Shown here piece by piece: positions 1 through 6,164 of a stretch of DNA of 7,640 nucleotides. Below the pieces are notes generated by a model. The model had not been told where the DNA came from, made no database searches, and saw nothing but the letters and a program-made list of their open reading frames with translations. Positions within the stretch are counted from its first letter, which is position 1. Every line of letters starts with the position of its first letter. A program made the position numbers and the translations under genes. The DNA is from Schlesneria sp. (GTDB lineage Bacteria; Planctomycetota; Planctomycetia; Planctomycetales; Planctomycetaceae): NCBI GenBank assembly GCA_025353525.1, contig JANXOO010000019.1:1-7640 (forward strand), given 5' to 3'.

Positions 1-1846
1 GCCGAATGACAAGTGTCGATCTCGGTCGAACGACGATACTCGTCACTGGTGCCGGTTCCGGGTCTTCCTTTCCGGTCTCTTTCGCTTTTGCTGCCGTCAC
101 TTTCGCAGCATCCTTTGAGACCTCTTTCGAATTCTTCACTGGTGGATTCAGGATTCGAATCTCGTTGCTCCCACCCGAGACCATCCCGGAAACCTGATCC
201 ATTTGAGGGCTCGACGAAACCATTTCGATCGTCGGCAACTCACCTTCGGTCGGTGACCAGCTTTCGGGGGCCACGAGCCTTGGCAAAACTGATTGAAGAT
301 CCATCGCCACGTCCCTTGGCATCCAGTATTGTTTCGTGATCATTCCTCGCTTGTTGGCGACGACCTGGGCGTTTCCGCCAGATTCTTTCCTCGAATGACG
401 CAAGTGTTCGATCATTGCCAAAATCTCGACGTGCACACGATCAGTCTGCTTTATCAGGAAAAAATGACCTGTCTGAATCAAACTGCCCCCCTCACTGTCA
501 GATTCCACCCACTTTCCGCTGGTTGTCGCCATAATTGCGCTCGACAATTGCAAATACAGATCTTCCGAATCAGCAACATCGCCGACGTTGTATGCCACCA
601 TCGTCAAATCTTCGTCCGCAACCGTCCGAGTTGTCACGATCACTGCACCGTCACGAATCTGGTACCTCAGACTCAGATCGTCCAGCATTAAATCCAACAA
701 TGTTCCCAGCGGCAAATCGTTTAGCGTCAGCGAAACTAACTGGTCAAGACTGATGCCTACTTCCGACAAGGCATTCAGGTCGATCTGGATTGTCAGACTG
801 TGGGTGTCCGAAAGCGATTGAAGTGCGTCAACCAGTGTATTCTCTAAAAAATCGACAGAACACGGCGTCAGCAGTATCGAGGAAATCTGCTCCTTGTTAG
901 TGCAGGTTTCCAGATCCATCACCGGCAGTTGAAGCTCGACTGCTGACAGAATCCGGGCAATTCGTCGATGGTTCTGCCAGGTCTGCCGCACGGCGAGAGA
1001 GTCTCCGATCAAAGCGGTCGTACCTCCGTCTCCGCTGGTGTCTGCCCAGAAATCCGTCGACATTCGAGCCAGTCGAGTAAGTACTATTGTCGAATGCCCC
1101 AGCTTTGTCAGTTTGTTGAGATCATAGTGCCGTGTCAGCAATCGGCCTTCACCCCTGGGGGCAATTTTTGTGATCCCGTCATTCACTTCCCACACCATGC
1201 CGTTCCGTTTCGTGATGTGATTCAACAATTCTTCCAGAGTCACCCCCGCAATCTTCAGGGTGATGGCGGTGTCCATCGACATGCCGACATCAGCCATTGC
1301 TATACGTTGAATCAGAATCGGAACCCGAAATGTCGATCCCAGCGATTTAAAAACTTCGTTAAGTGGCACATCGACGAAATCGACATCCGATCGCTGCGTT
1401 AAAAATTCCGGAAACAGTTCCTTGTCGTTGACTGTCACGGACGTGATCGCCGAAGGGCTCCGAACCGATGCCTGAGCCTTCGATTCTGCCTGCTGGGCCT
1501 GCACGGTCAAGGGTGCTGCGATACGATGTTCGGGTACGAAGAGAGTGACCCAGCAGACGATCGCAGCCGCCACCAAAGACGCGGCGATGGTCGACCTGAC
1601 CACCACTTTTCGTATCGGAACTCGCGACACTTTGGTCAGGTCGAGGGCCAGACCGGTGACATCACCAAATTCGTCCATGGCGATCCTGATCGCTTTGTCG
1701 CGGGCTACGCCCGCCTGGATCAGCTCCGTCAATCGCAATTCAAGATGATCGCGAAGTTCGTCCGAGATCGATGCCTTTTGAGCAGCATTCAATCGCAAAA
1801 GTCGACTCAACAACGACAAGTAGATTTCAAATTCCTGCTCAGGCAT
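1..1846 (-). CDS. HAAS-like domain, one TM helix and tandem STN/secretin-N-like modules; 3' end off the left edge
   Basis: This frame is open from an ATG at 1846 to the left edge: 615 residues with no stop, C-terminus missing. The start is supported by AGGAG six bases upstream. Residues about 5-75 are a charged helical domain resembling the HAAS / permease-prefix domain often encoded beside PadR regulators. One transmembrane helix follows (about 83-104), so the rest is probably extracytoplasmic. Residues about 155-230 and 328-406 look like two copies of an STN-type module: a 'VPLNEVFKSL' or 'LVDALQSLS' helix, then 'ITLKIAGVTLEELL' or 'LTLNDLPLGTLLDL', then a strand before 'ITKIAP' or 'VIVTTR'. 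Each is followed by a secretin-N-like segment (about 238-302 and 416-484). A third such segment begins near 504 and is interrupted by a Lys/Ala-rich stretch (about 570-600). It lies 95 bp downstream of padR and is probably co-transcribed. Function is unknown; a TM-anchored sensor or binding protein is inference. Confidence 0.85.
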   Translation of the reverse strand, partial: MPEQEFEIYLSLLSRLLRLNAAQKASISDELRDHLELRLTELIQAGVARDKAIRIAMDEFGDVTGLALDLTKVSRVPIRKVVVRSTIAASLVAAAIVCWVTLFVPEHRIAAPLTVQAQQAESKAQASVRSPSAITSVTVNDKELFPEFLTQRSDVDFVDVPLNEVFKSLGSTFRVPILIQRIAMADVGMSMDTAITLKIAGVTLEELLNHITKRNGMVWEVNDGITKIAPRGEGRLLTRHYDLNKLTKLGHSTIVLTRLARMSTDFWADTSGDGGTTALIGDSLAVRQTWQNHRRIARILSAVELQLPVMDLETCTNKEQISSILLTPCSVDFLENTLVDALQSLSDTHSLTIQIDLNALSEVGISLDQLVSLTLNDLPLGTLLDLMLDDLSLRYQIRDGAVIVTTRTVADEDLTMVAYNVGDVADSEDLYLQLSSAIMATTSGKWVESDSEGGSLIQTGHFFLIKQTDRVHVEILAMIEHLRHSRKESGGNAQVVANKRGMITKQYWMPRDVAMDLQSVLPRLVAPESWSPTEGELPTIEMVSSSPQMDQVSGMVSGGSNEIRILNPPVKNSKEVSKDAAKVTAAKAKETGKEDPEPAPVTSIVVRPRSTLVIR

Positions 1847-1852
1847 GATGAA

Positions 1853-1857
1853 CTCCT
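1853..1857 (-). promoter_or_regulatory. Ribosome binding site of the HAAS-STN gene
   Basis: The minus strand reads AGGAG six bases before the ATG at 1846. It is the clearest Shine-Dalgarno match in the window and fixes the start of the membrane protein gene. The other genes here have weak or no such motif. Confidence 0.7.
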
Positions 1858-1941
1858 GCGGGTTCCGATTCGATGTGACTGTGAGACATGTCAACCAGAC
1901 GGTCATGATCGCAATGACATGCGATTTCTGTTCAAAGTGAA

Positions 1942-2295
1942 TCAGGCGAGTTGCGGAGACATTTCGCCCAGTGATCCCAGGACCCGCCGCAGGCATTCCA
2001 CATATTGCCGCCATTCATTGGCGCGAGTCCTCAATTGCTTTTTGCCGGACGTCGTCAATTCATACCATTTGCGACGTCGCCCGGTATCGTTTTCCCATTG
2101 GCTTTTAACCCATCCCTCTTTTTCAAGTTTGTGCAGAATCGGATACAGCGTTCCCGCCTTGATCTCGATGACTTCCCTGCTCGACTCCCACAACGTCGAC
2201 TGAATCAGATAGCCATATTTCTTGCCGCCAAAAAGAGTCGACAAGACCATCAGCTCAAGGCTGCCTCGCAGCAATTCGGGATTGATCGCTTCCAT
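1942..2295 (-). CDS. PadR family transcriptional regulator
   Basis: This 117-residue protein has the usual length of a short PadR (subfamily 2) repressor. The winged helix-turn-helix spans about residues 8-88: 'LLRGSLELMVLSTLF', a 'YGYLIQ' helix, the recognition segment 'KAGTLYPILHKLEKEGWV', then the basic wing 'TGRRRKWYELTTSGKKQL'. The short C-terminal helix (about 90-110) is the normal dimerisation part. The start is ATG at 2295; only a weak GGAA lies about 12 bases upstream. It is followed after 95 bp by the HAAS-STN gene. PadR genes commonly sit directly upstream of HAAS-domain membrane protein genes, so it probably represses itself and that neighbour. A repeat-bearing promoter lies directly upstream. 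The inducing signal cannot be read from the sequence. Confidence 0.93.
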   Translation of the reverse strand: MEAINPELLRGSLELMVLSTLFGGKKYGYLIQSTLWESSREVIEIKAGTLYPILHKLEKEGWVKSQWENDTGRRRKWYELTTSGKKQLRTRANEWRQYVECLRRVLGSLGEMSPQLA

Positions 2296-2332
2296 TGATT
2301 TATTTTATTCCGAGACAAAAGATTCCGTCCGC

Positions 2333-2372
2333 ATACATTGCCGAGCGATATATTGCCATGCAATACATCGCC
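2333..2372. repeat. Three 15-bp-spaced direct repeats forming a probable PadR operator
   Basis: On the plus strand ATACATTGCC (2333-2342), ATATATTGCC (2348-2357) and ATACATCGCC (2363-2372) start exactly 15 bp apart. The same stretch contains a 25-bp dyad: CGATATATTGC (2346-2356), CAT, then GCAATACATCG (2360-2370), with one mismatch between the 11-base arms. PadR proteins typically bind AT-rich dyads containing ATGT/ACAT-type half-sites, and this dyad lies in the promoter region of a padR gene. Assignment to this PadR is inference. Confidence 0.6.
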
Positions 2373-2378
2373 AGTCAA
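2350..2378 (-). promoter_or_regulatory. Candidate promoter of padR and the HAAS-STN gene
   Basis: On the minus strand TTGACT (2378-2373) is a five-of-six match to a sigma-70 -35 box. After 17 bases it is followed by CAATAT (2355-2350), a weak -10 box. Transcription would start near 2343, leaving a leader of about 48 bases before the padR ATG. The repeats at 2333-2372 cover the spacer, the -10 box and the start site, as expected for a repressed promoter. No experiment supports it here. Confidence 0.5.
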
Positions 2379-2424
2379 GTGGTACCTCAGAAATGCCTTT
2401 GAAAATTCTGACGCACCTCAGTTT

Positions 2425-3834
2425 TCAAAGTATTTCGTCGATGACACGACCGCGACTGACAGGATGAGGTCGACCTTCTGTATCGCGGAGTGTGGTGTCG
2501 GGAGCGTGGCCCAGCAAATGAAACATCGTCGCCAACAAGTCGCTCGGTTCCACACGGCCCGAAACCGGAAAAGCCGCCTGCTCGTCGGAGGCACCATGCA
2601 CGACTCCGCCACGAACGCCGCCTCCTGCGAGTGCCATTGAAAAGCATTGACCCCAATGATCCCTGCCCGCATTGGGGTTGAATCGCGGTGTATGCCCGAA
2701 CTCCCCAACCCAGACAACAAGGGTTTCGTCCAGCAGTCCTCGTTCAGCAAGATCCCCGATCAGTGCCGAATAGGCCCGGTCCATCCAGGGCATCAGAAAT
2801 CGTTTCAACATGTCGTTGTGATTATTATGAGTATCCCATCCGCCACCGTTGGGTTCACCGTCCACCGGAGCCCAGTTGACCTGGACGAACGACACACCCG
2901 CTTCGACAAGACGACGTGATAGTAAAACGCTTTGCCCCCAGCGTGTGCGACCGTACCGATCACGAGTGTTGTCGCTTTCCCCGGACAAATCGAACGCTTT
3001 ACTTCCCCCTGCTCCGCTCAGCAGATCGACCGCCCGAAGCGTCTGGCGATCAAAACCGGCGACCGCCGCCGAATCTTTCATCTGATCGAGATGTCCATTC
3101 AGTTGTTCCAGCAGCGATAGCCGTCGTTCGAACCGAAGCGGAGGAAGTTCCGTTGGCAGCGCCAGATCGGGGACCGTGAACGACGGCTTTGAAGGATCGC
3201 ATGTCAGTAACCAGGGATCACAGGCAGGACCAAGCACTCCACCGACCTGACCCGGCCAGACAATTTCACCCGTGTTGGCAATTCGGTTCGGAAGAGTGAT
3301 CGCTGGCGGAAACGCCAGCTGACTTCGTCGCGTCAAGTACCCGTTGATGGCCCCCCAGTGCGGTGCCAGATTGGGTGCCTTCGCGACGGCATTTTCCGCG
3401 TTCAAGGGAATATGAGGAATTCCGGTCATCATCTGATAACCGCTCGACGAATGTGCGTTGTCATTGGTCACCATGGCCCGCAGGACCGCGATGTGATCGG
3501 TCATCATTGCGGTCATCGGCATCAGTTCGCCGATCGCCAGGCCAGGTGTCTGAGTGGCAATCGTTCCGAACCCGCCGCGAATTTCCGCAGGAGCATTCGG
3601 CTTCGGATCCCACGTCTCATGCTGCGGAGGCCCGCCACTGAGAAAGATCACAATAACCGACCTGGCCCGCCCGACGGACAGCCCCGCATCCGCCGAACCA
3701 GCCGCCAGTCCTGCCGGTGTAGCATGGACACAGTTCGCAAGAGACAGCCCACCCAGACTCGTTCCCCCGATTCGCAACCATTCGCGGCGCGAGAAACGGT
3801 TCAACGGCGAATCGGGTTCAAGAATACGAAGCAT
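2425..3834 (-). CDS. DUF1501 domain-containing protein, exported by a Tat-like signal
   Basis: This 469-residue protein matches the DUF1501 family over its whole usual length. The N-terminus carries a twin-arginine motif, SRREWLRIGG (residues 15-24), followed by a small-residue stretch to about 50, so export by the Tat system is likely. Family landmarks appear in order: IFLSGGPPQHETWDPKP (63-79), GWDTHNNHNDML (332-343), VVWVGEFGHTPR (373-384) and GRDHWGQCFSMALAGGG (390-406). DUF1501 is related to the alkaline phosphatase/sulfatase superfamily, but no reaction is established. The 'GEFGHTP' motif has His where Arg is usual, and the second DUF1501 protein in this window has Arg. The start is ATG at 3834 with no clear ribosome site; the upstream frame offers no nearby ATG. 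It stands alone, 130 bp from padR and over 500 bp from the rhodanese gene. Confidence 0.93.
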   Translation of the reverse strand: MLRILEPDSPLNRFSRREWLRIGGTSLGGLSLANCVHATPAGLAAGSADAGLSVGRARSVIVIFLSGGPPQHETWDPKPNAPAEIRGGFGTIATQTPGLAIGELMPMTAMMTDHIAVLRAMVTNDNAHSSSGYQMMTGIPHIPLNAENAVAKAPNLAPHWGAINGYLTRRSQLAFPPAITLPNRIANTGEIVWPGQVGGVLGPACDPWLLTCDPSKPSFTVPDLALPTELPPLRFERRLSLLEQLNGHLDQMKDSAAVAGFDRQTLRAVDLLSGAGGSKAFDLSGESDNTRDRYGRTRWGQSVLLSRRLVEAGVSFVQVNWAPVDGEPNGGGWDTHNNHNDMLKRFLMPWMDRAYSALIGDLAERGLLDETLVVWVGEFGHTPRFNPNAGRDHWGQCFSMALAGGGVRGGVVHGASDEQAAFPVSGRVEPSDLLATMFHLLGHAPDTTLRDTEGRPHPVSRGRVIDEIL

Positions 3835-3844
3835 AGTGTCAAAC

Positions 3845-3873
3845 AGCCTATCCCATAAACAGAGTCAGATCAA
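3845..3873 (-). promoter_or_regulatory. Weak candidate promoter for the lone DUF1501 gene
   Basis: On the minus strand TTGATC (3873-3868) and TAGGCT (3850-3845) are separated by 17 bases and resemble sigma-70 boxes imperfectly. Only ten bases separate the -10 box from the ATG at 3834, so the transcript would be leaderless or nearly so. That would fit the absence of a Shine-Dalgarno motif. The match is weak. Confidence 0.25.
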
Positions 3874-4081
3874 TCAGAATGACCTGACCCAGGACCAGAA
3901 ACGGCCAAGCTGTAGATGCGATCCCGAGGCGATGCGCAAATCGTCAGGTTGAGGGGATTTTGACTTCCGGCCCAATCGGCCATCCACTTGGGAACGGCGC
4001 ATCATCTACTGTCGGAACCATTTTGGCTGAAACTAACTGAATCGCTCGGCGATATGTTGCAGAGAAATATGAAGAGTTTTC

Positions 4082-4191
4082 ACCACAGAGACACTGAGGC
4101 ACAGAGAAGACGAAGAGAGTAAAAGAATTGAATATTTTTCATTTTTAAAGACTTGCGTTTCTGAATTTCTCTGTGCCTCGGCGTCTGTGGT
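4082..4191. repeat. 110-bp imperfect inverted repeat of the ACCACAGAG/CTCTGTGGT type
   Basis: The outer arms ACCACAGA (4082-4089) and TCTGTGGT (4184-4191) are perfectly complementary. The inner arms GAGGCACAGAGAA (4096-4108) and TTCTCTGTGCCTC (4167-4179) are also perfect over 13 bases. Between them lie unequal segments of six and four bases. The 58-base centre is AT-rich. From memory, repeats with this ACAGAG-rich end sequence are dispersed between genes in planctomycetes and many other bacteria and give rise to spurious 'TEAQR'-type protein predictions. Origin and mobility are unknown. No clear target-site duplication was seen at these boundaries. Confidence 0.75.
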
Positions 4192-4351
4192 TGACTTCCT
4201 CTTTCGACGATTCGCCCTGGAGAAATCCACTGGCATGTCAGCAAACTTGCGACAATTGTTCATGCGCCGATCCTTAAACAACCAGTGGCCGGCGGCCCTT
4301 GTTCCAAACGCGGACACTTCGGCGGCGCAAAGCGGAATCACTTTGGGATGA

Positions 4352-4744
4352 TCACCCGCATCCGCATTGACCTGCGTTTTCTGATCGCGATTCAGAATTA
4401 ACCGCGTGACCGTCCCGTTTCCACCAATCGAGACCTCCGATCAGCTCTTTCACCTTGAAGCCAAGTTCCAGCATCTTCATTGCGCCTTGAGTCGATGCGT
4501 TGCATCCGATCCCGTCACAATAACTGACAACGAGCGACGACCGGTCTACGTGTGACACAGAAATCGCCGATATCGTGCGATGCGGAATATTGATGGCTCC
4601 GGGGATATGGGCCGCTTGAAACGCTTCCGGTGATCGCATGTCGATGATCGTCAATCGTTCTTCGGCTTTGATGGCAACGTGCAAGTCCCAGGAATCGATT
4701 TCATAGGCCAGCTTGTCCGCGTAAAACTTCAATTGATCGTTCAT
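4352..4744 (-). CDS. Single-domain rhodanese-like protein with a Cys-Gly-Cys-Gly tail
   Basis: This 130-residue cytoplasmic protein has no signal peptide or membrane segment. The rhodanese fold is marked by LTIIDMRSPEAFQAAHIPGAINIPH (about residues 31-55, broken here as LTIIDMRSPE then AFQAAHIPGA) and the active loop VVSYCDGIGCNAST (72-85). Cys76 is the likely sulfur-accepting residue, with a second Cys at 81. ELIGGLDWWKRDGH (100-113) is the typical C-terminal end of the domain. The tail then ends in Gln-Cys-Gly-Cys-Gly, which could bind metal or sulfur (inference). Its ATG overlaps the stop of the upstream DUF1501 gene in an ATGA, implying translational coupling. Sulfur transfer or redox handling is the family role; the partner is unknown. 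Confidence 0.92.
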   Translation of the reverse strand: MNDQLKFYADKLAYEIDSWDLHVAIKAEERLTIIDMRSPEAFQAAHIPGAINIPHRTISAISVSHVDRSSLVVSYCDGIGCNASTQGAMKMLELGFKVKELIGGLDWWKRDGHAVNSESRSENAGQCGCG

Positions 4745-6156
4745 GCAAGCACACCCTTGACGATGTTTCCATGGACATCGGTCAATCGATAGTCGCGACC
4801 GCTATGGCGGTATGTCAGGCGTTCGTGATCCAACCCCATCAGATGCAAAATCGTTGCGTGGAAATCGTGGATGTGAACGGGATCTTTTGCCACGTTGATG
4901 CCGTAATCGTCCGATTCCCCGTATGTGATCCCCGGCTTCACTCCGGCACCGGCCAACCAGGACGAGAAGACCCAGTGGTGGTGGTCCCTTCCTTTCGCTG
5001 CCGCTGATTCCTGAAACGGTGTCCGTCCGAATTCTGTCGTCCACACCACCAGAGTATCGTCCAGCATTCCACGCTGTTTCAAATCACGCAGCAACCCGGC
5101 AATCGCCCGATCGACGTTTTTTGCCAGTGGTGCATGAGTGATCGTGTCGCCGTGCGCGTCCCAGTTGTTCGACGAACCGACATCGATCAATTCCACAAAT
5201 CGAACACCTCGCTCGGCCAGCCTGCGTGCGACAAGACATTGCCAGGCGAAACCCGATGTGCTGCCTCGTTCCAGCCCGTATAGCCGATGAGTTGCATCGC
5301 TTTCTTTCGACAGGTCGAAGACATCCGGGGCTTCCAACTGCATTCCGAACGCTGTTTCGTACGATTTGATTCTGGCGGTGAGTAACGGATCGGCTTCACG
5401 CGTCGCCAGATGCCTTTGATTCGATCGCATTAACTGTTCGAGTTCCAGTTCCTGCAAACGGTTGCTCGCAACACGGCGGCGGATGTTAGCGATCGGCTCG
5501 GGACCAGGAACAACGAGCGTCCCCTGATGAGCCCCTGGCAGGAAGTCACTCGCCCACACCTGGCCTCCGGCATACGGAGTCTGAGGTGCGATCACCACGA
5601 ACGACGGAAGATTTCGATTCAGCGTACCAAGTCCGTAACTGGCCCACGCCCCGAGACTCGGTCGGGCAAATGTGAATGATCCGGTGTGAATCCCCAGTGT
5701 TGCTTCATAGTGGTTCGTATGATCGGATTTCATCGACCGAATGACACACAAATCGTCGACGCATTGGCCCATTTCAGGAAAGAGAGAACTGACCTGCGTG
5801 CCGCAATTGCCGTATGCCGTGAATTCGAATTGCGGGCGTGTGAGACTCATTTTATAGTCTCCTTTCCGGCCCTGAAATTCGTTGACGGAAACCGATTTTC
5901 CGGCATCGGCGAACAGCTTCGGCCTAGGGTCCCACGATTCAATGTGCGAGACACCGCCGCTCATGTACAGAAAGATGACCCGTTTCGCTTTCGGTGGAAA
6001 ATGAGGCGACTTCGGGGCCAGCGGATCAGTGGCTGACTTGGGAGCCGCCTCGTCGGCAAGCATCTGCGAAACGATCCCGGGCAACAGCATCGAACCGCCT
6101 GCCAGCGAGCGAAGGCACATGCGACGCGACGGTTCGAATGAGCGGTGGTCTCTCAT
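4741..6156 (-). CDS. DUF1501 domain-containing protein, middle gene of the PSD1 operon
   Basis: This 471-residue protein has a twin-arginine N-terminus (SRRMCLRSLAGGSMLL, residues 10-25), so Tat export is likely. Family motifs follow: IFLYMSGGVSHIESWDPRP (61-79), NWDAHGD (331-337), VVWTTEFGRTP (370-380), GRDHHHW (389-395), and the C-terminal block HDFHATILHLMGLDHERLTY (430-449) with 'SGRDYRLTDVHG' (452-463). The last block is typical of DUF1501 proteins paired with PSD1 genes. It differs clearly from the lone DUF1501 protein at 2425-3834. I chose ATG at 6156, eight bases after the PSD1 stop; a TTG at 6168 would add four residues and give a TTGA overlap with it. Neither has a good ribosome site. 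It overlaps the rhodanese start by four bases. Hydrolase-like activity is suggested only by superfamily membership. Confidence 0.94.
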   Translation of the reverse strand: MRDHRSFEPSRRMCLRSLAGGSMLLPGIVSQMLADEAAPKSATDPLAPKSPHFPPKAKRVIFLYMSGGVSHIESWDPRPKLFADAGKSVSVNEFQGRKGDYKMSLTRPQFEFTAYGNCGTQVSSLFPEMGQCVDDLCVIRSMKSDHTNHYEATLGIHTGSFTFARPSLGAWASYGLGTLNRNLPSFVVIAPQTPYAGGQVWASDFLPGAHQGTLVVPGPEPIANIRRRVASNRLQELELEQLMRSNQRHLATREADPLLTARIKSYETAFGMQLEAPDVFDLSKESDATHRLYGLERGSTSGFAWQCLVARRLAERGVRFVELIDVGSSNNWDAHGDTITHAPLAKNVDRAIAGLLRDLKQRGMLDDTLVVWTTEFGRTPFQESAAAKGRDHHHWVFSSWLAGAGVKPGITYGESDDYGINVAKDPVHIHDFHATILHLMGLDHERLTYRHSGRDYRLTDVHGNIVKGVLA

Positions 6157-6164
6157 CGTTCTGA

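Larger units (their letters stand above)
3835..4351. other. 517-bp intergenic region without a convincing gene
   Basis: This gap separates the rhodanese operon from the lone DUF1501 gene. Its middle (4082-4191) is an inverted repeat described separately. A minus-strand frame at 4033-4341 (102 codons, GTG start) runs through that repeat; its second half is just the repeat read as protein ('TTDAEAQRNSE', 'LLSSSSLCLSVSV'), so it is probably not a gene. At 4021-3848 another minus-strand frame reads 25 codons, a TGA, then about 31 codons ending in a hydrophobic stretch (WPFLVLGQVILIDLTLFMG), possibly a relic or chance. A 5-bp hairpin at 4041-4053 has no T-run, so no intrinsic terminator was found. 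Confidence 0.6.

Noticed and set aside
1908..1925. ATCGCA / TGCGAT inverted repeat between padR and the HAAS-STN gene
   Set aside because: Only six-base arms with a six-base spacer and no T-run; too weak to call a terminator or operator.
1526..2203. 225-codon plus-strand open frame
   Set aside because: It lies opposite padR and the HAAS-STN gene, both of which have clear protein-level signatures; its own translation is Arg/His/Ser-rich with no domain.
3358..3858. 166-codon plus-strand open frame
   Set aside because: Antisense to the N-terminal half of the DUF1501 gene, which has the Tat signal and family motifs; a composition shadow.
4041..4053. 5-bp hairpin ATCGC-TCG-GCGAT as a terminator for the rhodanese operon
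   Set aside because: Short stem, no following T-run on the transcribed strand.
4049..4060. GCGATATGTTGC, 11 of 12 identical to part of the padR dyad (2345-2356)
   Set aside because: A single half-site-sized match over 200 bp from the nearest start codon and without phased partners; likely chance.
4033..4341. 102-codon minus-strand frame with a GTG start
   Set aside because: It runs through the 110-bp inverted repeat and much of its protein is the repeat translated; no ribosome site and no recognised domain.
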